Positions 24,786-30,504 of a stretch of DNA of 34,599 nucleotides are shown here, one piece after another. A model generated the notes under the pieces. It was given only the letters and a program-made list of their open reading frames with translations, did not search any database and was not told the DNA's origin. Location of the stretch: NCBI GenBank assembly GCA_905234695.1, contig CAJOHZ010000027.1, positions 1 to 34,599 on the forward strand, read 5' to 3'. The position numbers and the translations under genes were made by a program. How positions within the stretch are numbered: the stretch's first letter is position 1; each line of letters opens with the position of its first letter. The DNA is from an uncultured Bacteroidales bacterium. Its GTDB lineage: Bacteria > Bacteroidota > Bacteroidia > Bacteroidales > P3.

Positions 24786-26102
24786 TTACATATCTTCCAT
24801 CGTCAATCCTATCTGGCAGACTTCATATTTTGCCAGCTTTTTGCTGATGGTGGACACTTTACCGGCCAACTCCGAAGAATTGAGCTTCTTTCGTTGACGC
24901 TTGACCTCGGCCACTACCGCCTTCTTGTCAATCTCATTGATGGCTATCATGTCTATCTCGTTTACACATTTGCGGTCCCAATAGTTGCCCACTAGCGTCA
25001 CACGCTCTTCTTCCATCCATTTCTGACGGAAATACTGCTCGAGCACAAGTCCCGAATATTGCTCATACCCCCGCTCGACGATTTCGAGCAGCAGGTCGTT
25101 GCGCTCCATCTCAACAAGCGCCTGGTTGCGCAGGATGAAGCGGAACCAGAATCGCAGGAAACAGTCGTCGAGTTGCCAGCGTGAGTTGCGCCCGCCTGGC
25201 TTGCTGAACATCGGCTGACGGTGGTGGATGTAGCTGTACTCCACCTCCAGGTTGTCGAGATAGGCTCCCGTGTTCTTGCCGATGGCTCCGTCAATCTCAC
25301 TCTGCGTGGTAAGACCCGAAGCTATCAGCTGGAGAATACTCAGGTAGTTGGTATAGTCTTTGCCAAACTCCGACATGATGAGTTCTGTGCCTTCGGAGAG
25401 ATAGGGTGAACCCGCCTGTGTAACCCAGCGAAGCATCTTGGCTTTTGTGACGGCTTTTGCGTCCATCAGCCAGGCAACATATTTGGCCACACCACCGGTA
25501 AGCATATAGAGACAGAGTAGATCCTCAGAGGTATACTTGGGGTTGTGGTCGTGCAGTACCTCCTTGAGCACACTTATGCGGAAGGGCTGCATGTTGATGC
25601 GGCAATCCTGCCGTCCATAGAGCGGCTCGTCCTCATTGTCGAAAATCTTGTGCATCATACTATAGATACTTCCGCAAGCCACCATATTAACTTTCACCTT
25701 CTCGTGGTTTTTGTCCCAAATGTCCTGAATGTGGCTTGGAATCGCAGGGTTGACTTTGATGAAATTCTGGAATTCGTCAAAAATCAGGGTGAAATGATTC
25801 TGCTGGCCATAACGCATCAACTGTTCAAAGAACTGGGCAAATGTCTCCAACCGACCGAAAATCTGGAGCCCCAGTGCCTGCTCGGCAGCCTCCTGAAACT
25901 TGCCTGTCAGTACACGCTCGTTGTCTTTCGAAACATAGAGGTAGAGGAGCGGCTGATTGCCCTCTTCGGCACTCTTCCTCAGCATGGTGGTTTTGCCGAT
26001 TCGACGTCGTCCTGTGACTACCGTCAATCGACCCCGTTCTGTTGTCTGATTCCAATTTGTATTGAGTATATTCAGCTCTTTATCCCTGTCGTAGAATCTC
26101 AT
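24786..26102 (-). CDS. AAA ATPase with C-terminal DUF234/nuclease-like domain
   Basis: 438 aa. Walker A VVTGRRRIGKTTML (~28-41), Walker B FTLIFDEFQNF (~103-113) and the STAND-like helical region with LYMLTGGVAKYV. A middle winged-helix-like segment (LIASGLTTQSEIDGAIGKNT) is followed by the DUF234 region (LDDCFLRFWFRF) and a PD-(D/E)xK-like end: NEIDMIAINEIDKKAVVAEVKRQ, with Asp and E-x-K spaced as in such nucleases. Archaeal-type ATPases of this kind are common in Bacteroidota and of unknown function. It lies in a cassette with the WYL gene between direct repeats but has its own promoter (26146-26176). Confidence 0.87.
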   Translation of the reverse strand: MRFYDRDKELNILNTNWNQTTERGRLTVVTGRRRIGKTTMLRKSAEEGNQPLLYLYVSKDNERVLTGKFQEAAEQALGLQIFGRLETFAQFFEQLMRYGQQNHFTLIFDEFQNFIKVNPAIPSHIQDIWDKNHEKVKVNMVACGSIYSMMHKIFDNEDEPLYGRQDCRINMQPFRISVLKEVLHDHNPKYTSEDLLCLYMLTGGVAKYVAWLMDAKAVTKAKMLRWVTQAGSPYLSEGTELIMSEFGKDYTNYLSILQLIASGLTTQSEIDGAIGKNTGAYLDNLEVEYSYIHHRQPMFSKPGGRNSRWQLDDCFLRFWFRFILRNQALVEMERNDLLLEIVERGYEQYSGLVLEQYFRQKWMEEERVTLVGNYWDRKCVNEIDMIAINEIDKKAVVAEVKRQRKKLNSSELAGKVSTISKKLAKYEVCQIGLTMEDM

Positions 26103-26145
26103 ATAACGTCAATTAATTTAATGTGCATTAAGATAATTTCGATTG

Positions 26146-26176
26146 CAAAATTACAACTTTTTTCTCATTATGCAAA
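26146..26176 (-). promoter_or_regulatory. Promoter of the second ATPase gene
   Basis: On the minus strand TTTG (26173-26176), 19 nt, TAATTTTG (26146-26153): a perfect consensus match, 44 nt before the start at 26102. Confidence 0.8.
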
Positions 26177-26214
26177 ATAAATTATGAAAAACACATAATT
26201 CAAATTGCATAATG
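26166..26214. promoter_or_regulatory. Nested inverted repeats over the -33 box (putative operator)
   Basis: CATTATGCAA (26166-26175) and TTGCATAATG (26205-26214) are a perfect 10-bp inverted repeat with 29 nt between. Inside, another ATTATG/CATAAT pair gives four evenly arranged half-sites. The left arm covers the -33 box of the ATPase promoter, so a dimeric repressor such as the adjacent WYL protein would block it. It could alternatively be the WYL terminator, but no T run follows. Confidence 0.5.
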
Positions 26215-26224
26215 GCTGTTTCCC

Positions 26225-27295
26225 TTACACATGATAGACTTGGTATATTTCTTCAATTCGCTGAATTACACTGTGTCGCACCTCTTCGGGCGACAACACC
26301 ACAAGGTCGGCACCAAATGAGGTCAGCTCACGGATAAGCTCATAGTTTTCGATACAATCAATAGTGAAAAAGGCCCCTCCTTCGAGCATCGGATACTGCC
26401 TACGCAGTTCGGCTTCTTTTTCATTGCGATAGTGCTTCTGCGACTCGTGGATGGGCTTGGTGTCGACATAGTCCTTCGAGCGGTCGCTGACCCAGAAAAG
26501 GATGGTCTGCACGGGGCGGTCGTCATAGAGCGACACCCCGACAATGTCCTCGAACCTTTCATTCAGGTCGCCCTTGTATTCCACATAGCGATGACCGGGA
26601 AGGGAAACGACGCGGTTGATACGGTCGAGTGCGAAATTCAATATCTTGCCGGTATCCTCCGCAGCGGCAATCAAATACCATCGGCGGTTGTACTCCCTGA
26701 GCAGGTAAGGGATGAGCACCGTATGCCGGTCTTCGTCGGGAGCGGCAAATGTATGGTAATGTATTTCTATCACCTGCTTCTCCGAGATGGCAATGAAGAG
26801 CTCTCCTAGAAGATTGCTGTTTTCAAGCGGATTCTTGGAGAATGAGATAATCTGGCGGTCGGACTTGATGTTGAGTCCGGCACGCAGCTTCTCCAACCCC
26901 TCCAGGTTGGGCAGCCCGTCGAACTGGCCGAGCAACTTCATGGCTTCGCCGAGGATCTGCTTCTCGTCATCTTTCATCTTCTGCTGGTAGATGGAGAAGG
27001 AACGGTCGCGGTATCGATAGCAGGTCTTCTTGACGGCCTTGTCCGGGTTGTTCTGACTCACGTCGTTGAAGGGATATTTCTCGATGTCGGCCATGAACGG
27101 CTCCCCCTGAATATATTTGAGGTCGTATTGGATGGAACGGATACTGACCGGCTTGAACTTCCCCTTGCCTTTAATTTCAAATAGTTCCTCGTTGACGAGT
27201 CGCCTAAGGTCTTCCATAGTATAATTGGCATACCGCCTGGCAAGGAGCTTGTCAAGTATCTTGTATCGTGTCTCGGCGTTTTTGTTTGCTGGCAT
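26225..27295 (-). CDS. WYL-domain transcriptional regulator
   Basis: 356 aa. The N-terminal ~70 residues (NKNAETRYKILDKLLARRYA, YTMEDLRRLVNEELFEI) form a winged helix. The middle carries the WYL domain (~185-265: KQVIEIHYHTFAAPDEDRHT, then the hallmark PYLLREYNRRWYLIAA), and the C-terminal WCX extension ends in LVVLSPEEVRHSVIQRIEEI. WYL proteins sense ligands or single-stranded nucleic acid and often control defence islands. It has its own promoter with paired repeats upstream (27396-27443). The 5' end is duplicated at 24583-24776. Confidence 0.9.
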   Translation of the reverse strand: MPANKNAETRYKILDKLLARRYANYTMEDLRRLVNEELFEIKGKGKFKPVSIRSIQYDLKYIQGEPFMADIEKYPFNDVSQNNPDKAVKKTCYRYRDRSFSIYQQKMKDDEKQILGEAMKLLGQFDGLPNLEGLEKLRAGLNIKSDRQIISFSKNPLENSNLLGELFIAISEKQVIEIHYHTFAAPDEDRHTVLIPYLLREYNRRWYLIAAAEDTGKILNFALDRINRVVSLPGHRYVEYKGDLNERFEDIVGVSLYDDRPVQTILFWVSDRSKDYVDTKPIHESQKHYRNEKEAELRRQYPMLEGGAFFTIDCIENYELIRELTSFGADLVVLSPEEVRHSVIQRIEEIYQVYHV

Positions 27296-27369
27296 AGGGG
27301 GGATGTGTTAATGTGTGATGTTGTTTTCGGCTGCAAAAGTACAAAGTCCATGCGCAATCTTTTTGCGTG
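27240..27369 (-). repeat. 130-bp direct repeat, copy B (intact)
   Basis: Spans codons 1 to ~18 of the WYL gene plus leader and promoter -7 box TACTTTTG (27334-27341). It is ~94% identical to copy A. It is the parental copy, because here the reading frame continues into the full WYL gene. Confidence 0.85.
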
Positions 27370-27377
27370 CAAAGATA
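27370..27377 (-). promoter_or_regulatory. Second -7 box upstream of the WYL gene
   Basis: Minus-strand TATCTTTG (27370-27377). The expected -33 position (27397-27400) lacks TTTG and is covered by one of the 15-nt repeats described separately, consistent with regulator-dependent use. Confidence 0.55.
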
Positions 27378-27395
27378 GGTTAAAAAAATGGATTG

Positions 27396-27443
27396 ACTGC
27401 GTTATTTTACAAAAAACACGCCTACCAAACTGCGTTATTTCAC
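27396..27443. promoter_or_regulatory. Two 15-nt direct repeats over the WYL promoter (putative operators)
   Basis: ACTGCGTTATTTTAC (27396-27410) and ACTGCGTTATTTCAC (27429-27443) match at 14 of 15 positions, 33 bp apart (about three helical turns). The first covers the -33 position of the WYL promoter. Between here and the next promoter (27444-27579) I see only AT-rich non-coding DNA. Confidence 0.55.
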
Positions 27444-27579
27444 ATCCACGAAGTCAAAGTGTACCAGCCTCACGGCCACTTCCGTATCTCAAACAATTTG
27501 TAAAGGTACGAAATTTCCGCGACATAGCCAAATGTTTTTTTATATATTTCTCCCATAGCAAAAGCCATTAAAAAAAAAT

Positions 27580-27610
27580 TTTGCCAAATGGAAAAATTGT
27601 CGTAATTTTG
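27580..27610 (+). promoter_or_regulatory. Promoter of the sigma-factor operon
   Basis: TTTG (27580-27583), 19 nt, TAATTTTG (27603-27610): a perfect consensus. Transcription should start near 27617, giving a 245-nt leader before the sigma gene that contains the rod-like RNA. Confidence 0.8.
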
Positions 27611-27703
27611 CACCGACAAACAAACATAACAATATATGGTTTAAAGACAAAGAGAATAGTAGAATAATAAAGACATATTTGAAGCGTATTCGCTTTTCTG
27701 AAG

Positions 27704-27811
27704 CATGTGGAAATCGCCAAATTTCAACATTATCTGCATTAGAAAGGGGAAACGCTCACGGCACCGTGAGCTTTCTTGTTTGCAGATAAGGTTTTGGCGA
27801 ACCTCCACATG
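27704..27811 (+). ncRNA. 108-nt rod-like structured leader RNA
   Basis: Nested complementary segments: CATGTGG/CCACATG (27704-27710 with 27805-27811), CGCCAAA/TTTGGCG (27715-27721 with 27793-27799), TTATCTGCA/TGCAGATAA (27730-27738 with 27781-27789), AGAAA/TTTCT (27741-27745 with 27772-27776) and GCTCACG/CGTGAGC (27754-27760 with 27765-27771). That is 35 pairs across five helices with asymmetric internal loops, typical of a conserved structured RNA rather than chance. It lies in the sigma-operon leader. It could be a cis-regulator or a processed small RNA. It does not have the large central bubble of 6S RNA, and I do not recognise a class. Confidence 0.7.
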
Positions 27812-27861
27812 AACAAAAATAGTTCACGGCTTTTTTATTACCCTTAATACAAAATCATTCA

Positions 27862-28461
27862 ATGAAGAAACCACCAATTCCATTCCCTCTTATAGAAAAA
27901 ATGGAAGACCGTCCTCTTGTATGGTGTCTCCTGAAAAAAATGGAACTAGAAACGGGGCAATTTTTTTATGGTATGTATTGGCCTCTTTTTTGCAAGTTGT
28001 TCCGATTCTACTACACCGATTGCGACAACGAGATAGAAGTTGCAGACGAAATACACCTGCATATAATGACACCACCAAAGAACAGCACGCAAACACGTTT
28101 GGAACTATTTAATTTTCAATGCCGACTTGCTCGATGGATGAAAGTAGTATCAGTTCACTATTATTATACAAAAGGCAAAAGGCACCGCAAGTTAACTTTC
28201 TTCGAGTCGGCCGAGGATATTCCAGCATCAAATGATGGTGGCATTTCGGCAACGGTCGGCCTTGACCGCGAGGATTTCGAGAAAATCCTTGAACTTATGC
28301 GCAACGAACGATACAGAACACTAATGAGACTACACTACATAGAAGGGTTAGACCACAACGATACAGCAAAAGAGATGGGTGAGAAAATGTCGGACTACTA
28401 TCGCACCCATGAACGCGCGCGAAGGCAGTTTAAAGAAGTATATCAGAGAAAAATGACCTAA
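27862..28461 (+). CDS. Sigma-70-like (ECF-type) RNA polymerase sigma factor
   Basis: 199 aa. The C-terminal half looks like sigma region 4: FEKILELMRNERYRTLMRLH, then YIEGLDHNDTAKEMGEKMSD with helix-turn-helix spacing and a basic tail RTHERARRQFKEVYQRK. The N-terminal half (FFYGMYWPLFCKLFRFYY, then EIEVADEIHLHIM) fits a diverged region 2. The family is distant from ordinary Bacteroidota ECF factors and the -10-recognition part is weakly conserved. The next large gene encodes an anti-sigma-like protein, which supports the assignment. It follows the structured leader from a strong housekeeping promoter, so it is probably not only self-activated. AT-rich relative to the core genes. Confidence 0.72.
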   Translation: MKKPPIPFPLIEKMEDRPLVWCLLKKMELETGQFFYGMYWPLFCKLFRFYYTDCDNEIEVADEIHLHIMTPPKNSTQTRLELFNFQCRLARWMKVVSVHYYYTKGKRHRKLTFFESAEDIPASNDGGISATVGLDREDFEKILELMRNERYRTLMRLHYIEGLDHNDTAKEMGEKMSDYYRTHERARRQFKEVYQRKMT

Positions 28462-28505
28462 TGTTATAAAAAAACAATGCTGTGGGAGAAATCCGAAGAA
28501 AAAGT

Positions 28506-28548
28506 GTCCATATGATTGAAACAATCTTAAAAGAGAAACAATATGGAC
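28506..28548 (+). promoter_or_regulatory. Hairpin occluding the start codon of the 45-aa gene
   Basis: GTCCATAT (28506-28513) pairs perfectly with ATATGGAC (28541-28548), whose bases 28543-28545 are the ATG of the microprotein. A second small stem GATTG/CAATC (28514-28526) stacks inside, and the purine-rich AAAGAGAAAC ribosome region lies in the loop. This predicts translational control of the microprotein. Confidence 0.6.
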
Positions 28549-28680
28549 TTTGTAAAAAACATTTTTTCATTCAGTGCTGTCGGATCCCTGATTTACGGCA
28601 TCAAATTCGGATTTCCCTGGTATGTTATTGTTATTATAATATTAATATGTTGCTTTTTATATAATCTGGTGGATGACTAA
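28543..28680 (+). CDS. 45-aa membrane microprotein
   Basis: Short ORF: MDFVKNIFSFSAVGSLIYGI, then KFGFPWYVIVIIILICCFLY and NLVDD. It has one strong transmembrane helix (~26-41) with an amphipathic N-terminal segment and an acidic tail. It sits between the sigma gene (81-nt gap) and the anti-sigma-like gene, overlapping it by 8 nt if the latter starts at 28673. The overlapping longer frame at 28482-28664 has unconvincing composition and is taken as a shadow. The placement suggests a small membrane partner of the sigma/anti-sigma pair, such as a sensor or inhibitor, but function is unknown. Confidence 0.6.
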   Translation: MDFVKNIFSFSAVGSLIYGIKFGFPWYVIVIIILICCFLYNLVDD

Positions 28681-29167
28681 CATGGATATAAACAACAAAA
28701 TCTCAGACGAAGAATTGGCCTCTTTTCTTGAGGGTAGCCTGTCGGAGAGAAGCGAGAAGGATGTGGCCGCAGCCATTGATGAAAGCAAAGAGCTGCAAGC
28801 AGTAATCGAGGCAACTATAGACATAGAGGATTTCCTTATGTTCGACGAGCTGGGACGCATCAAACCAAGGCTACAGTCGGGTAACCACCCTTCGAATCTT
28901 GTGGTTCCCTTGACAGACCCTTCGACAGAATCAAAATGGGGCAGATATCTGCCACACAGGGATGACCTCGGGAAAGACACCACAGAATGGGGACAAGGTG
29001 AGTACCGAAGGGCCGCCGACCGAGACGAGAACAAACTGACAAAGCTGAAATCGCAAAAATGCGTAAAAAAAGTGGACGATGACAGCGAGCACCATTATTG
29101 GGTACAAATTATCATCGGCATTATTATTATGGTTATTCTTGCATTAATAAAATCTTGTATATTTTAA
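28673..29167 (+). CDS. Tail-anchored anti-sigma-factor-like protein
   Basis: 164 aa. The N-terminal ISDEELASFLEGSLSERSEK followed by DVAAAIDESKELQAVIEATI matches the short helical anti-sigma domain (Asp-Glu-Leu-x-x-Phe-Leu-Glu-Gly) but lacks the zinc HxxxCxxC motif. A polar, charged middle (~60-138) is likely disordered. The C-terminus is a hydrophobic helix (YWVQIIIGIIIMVILALI) with only about five residues after it, so the protein is anchored by its tail with almost nothing in the periplasm. Ordinary ECF anti-sigmas have a periplasmic sensor domain. The start may be 28673 (8-nt overlap with the microprotein) or 28682 (MDINNK). It lies 3 nt upstream of the GYF/J-domain gene. Confidence 0.65.
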   Translation: MTNMDINNKISDEELASFLEGSLSERSEKDVAAAIDESKELQAVIEATIDIEDFLMFDELGRIKPRLQSGNHPSNLVVPLTDPSTESKWGRYLPHRDDLGKDTTEWGQGEYRRAADRDENKLTKLKSQKCVKKVDDDSEHHYWVQIIIGIIIMVILALIKSCIF

Positions 29168-29170
29168 AGT

Positions 29171-30070
29171 ATGGACAAACAATATTGGATATTAATAAAC
29201 AACGAACTTCTTGGCCCTTATACCGCCCTGGAGATAATTGACCTAAACCTTCCTGACAGCACACCGATAACAGACAATCTTGACAATGAACGGTGGAAAA
29301 CCGTCGGGTCTATAGATTTCAATGTATCGGAGGCAGATGAAAAAAAGCCAGAAGGAGAGAATATTCGTCATGATTCTCACACGTTGCGGATGGATGGAGG
29401 TTGCTATCAGTTCTATTACAAACAAAATAATATAGAGCATGGCCCAAGAACTGCCAGACAAATGCTAAAGCTGAATCTTTCGGTCGATACACCAGTTTCC
29501 GAATCGTCACTGAATGGACAGTGGTTTGTTGCGGGAAATTTTGATTTTCAGTCATTGAGTGAGGACGAAAACGATATCAAAGCCACAAGTCGTCGCTTGG
29601 CCAATAAAAATGCAACTACTGGTGCAATATGGCTGATTGCAGGTTTGGTGGTAACGTATATTTCCTTCAACTCTAATTTTTTTGGAGGCGGTATTATCGC
29701 CATTGGTGCAATCATCTGGGGATTCATCAGGCTAGTGAGTGGTATTTTCGGCGATGACGGTTTGACTGACGAAGAAAGAAAACACATATACGAATATGAG
29801 GATACCGAAGCCTCTGATGACAAAGAAACACATGAAGATACTGACACAACTCTTTCCCAAGAGAAGCAGATTGAACTATATGCCGAACTGGGTCTTTCTC
29901 CCGATGCAAGTGACAGCGAAGTGCGCAAGGCTTACCGAATTATGGCCAAACAATACCACCCCGACAGACACGGCAACCTCAATGGGAAGGATAGGGAAGA
30001 GTTGGTAGCCCGCTTCCGCAATATCACCGAGGCTTTTGAATTGATTAAACAAATACGCAATATGAAATGA
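29171..30070 (+). CDS. Membrane protein with two GYF_2-like domains and a C-terminal J-domain
   Basis: 299 aa. Two repeated ~50-residue units resemble GYF_2 domains: YWILINNELLGPYTALEI (from residue 5) and CYQFYYKQNNIEHGPRTARQ (from 78), each with W/Y..(N/G)..GP and a conserved DF end. Two hydrophobic helices (~152-167 and ~172-194) form a membrane hairpin. The C-terminal ~70 residues are a J-domain: YAELGLSPDASDSEVRKAYR then IMAKQYHPDRHG with the HPD motif (263-265) that stimulates Hsp70. Both ends would be cytoplasmic. GYF-like domains bind Pro-rich or disordered peptides, so this may bring Hsp70 to a membrane client. Its ATGA overlap with the next gene shows tight coupling. Confidence 0.82.
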   Translation: MDKQYWILINNELLGPYTALEIIDLNLPDSTPITDNLDNERWKTVGSIDFNVSEADEKKPEGENIRHDSHTLRMDGGCYQFYYKQNNIEHGPRTARQMLKLNLSVDTPVSESSLNGQWFVAGNFDFQSLSEDENDIKATSRRLANKNATTGAIWLIAGLVVTYISFNSNFFGGGIIAIGAIIWGFIRLVSGIFGDDGLTDEERKHIYEYEDTEASDDKETHEDTDTTLSQEKQIELYAELGLSPDASDSEVRKAYRIMAKQYHPDRHGNLNGKDREELVARFRNITEAFELIKQIRNMK

Positions 30071-30501
30071 ATAAATATTCAGAATTACAGGAGAACCTAT
30101 CGGAGTATAAGAAATCGAAATGGCTGATGATTATAGGTCTGGGATTAACCATCCTGGCAATAACGAATGTTGTATGCAATAATAATCGATACTTCAATAT
30201 CGCAATTGGTATTATCGGACTGTTTATAGCCATTGCCTCGTTCATCAACTATATCAAACTGCGCAAAAAATTAAAGATTAACAAGCGACATAGGCTTGGT
30301 AAATCCGACTGTCGCAGCTTTATTATACTTGGCACCGTTTTGCTGCTGATTGGATTACTGCTGGCCATTCTGGGCGGAAGCGCACTCGCCTATGCATTCA
30401 TAGTTCCGGGATTGCTATTGTTGGTCTGGATGGTGCCGACGTATATAAAAAAGAAAAACTCAAACCAATCAACAACCAAATATCCAACACTTAAGAACTG
30501 A
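30067..30501 (+). CDS. Four-helix membrane protein
   Basis: 144 aa with about four transmembrane helices: ~19-37 (WLMIIGLGLTILAITNVVC), ~44-62, ~85-103 (FIILGTVLLLIGLLLAILGG) and ~106-125. Basic linkers (KLRKKLKINKRHRLGK) and a basic, polar C-terminal tail suggest cytoplasmic ends. The start overlaps the J-domain gene stop by ATGA and the next gene starts 3 nt after its stop, so it is part of the same operon. I do not recognise the family; it could be an assembly partner for the J-domain protein or the tail-anchored anti-sigma. Confidence 0.65.
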   Translation: MNKYSELQENLSEYKKSKWLMIIGLGLTILAITNVVCNNNRYFNIAIGIIGLFIAIASFINYIKLRKKLKINKRHRLGKSDCRSFIILGTVLLLIGLLLAILGGSALAYAFIVPGLLLLVWMVPTYIKKKNSNQSTTKYPTLKN

Positions 30502-30504
30502 AAT

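Noticed and set aside
24406..24897. 163-aa plus-strand ORF
   Set aside because: Runs through the repeat copy A and convergent gene ends; no coherent domain, and the minus strand explains the sequence.
27704..27811. 6S RNA or retron msd as identity of the structured RNA
   Set aside because: No large central bubble as in 6S RNA; no reverse transcriptase gene nearby for a retron.
28482..28664. 60-aa ORF between sigma and anti-sigma
   Set aside because: Overlaps the better 45-aa frame with a clean transmembrane helix; cysteine- and tyrosine-rich composition looks like a frame shadow.
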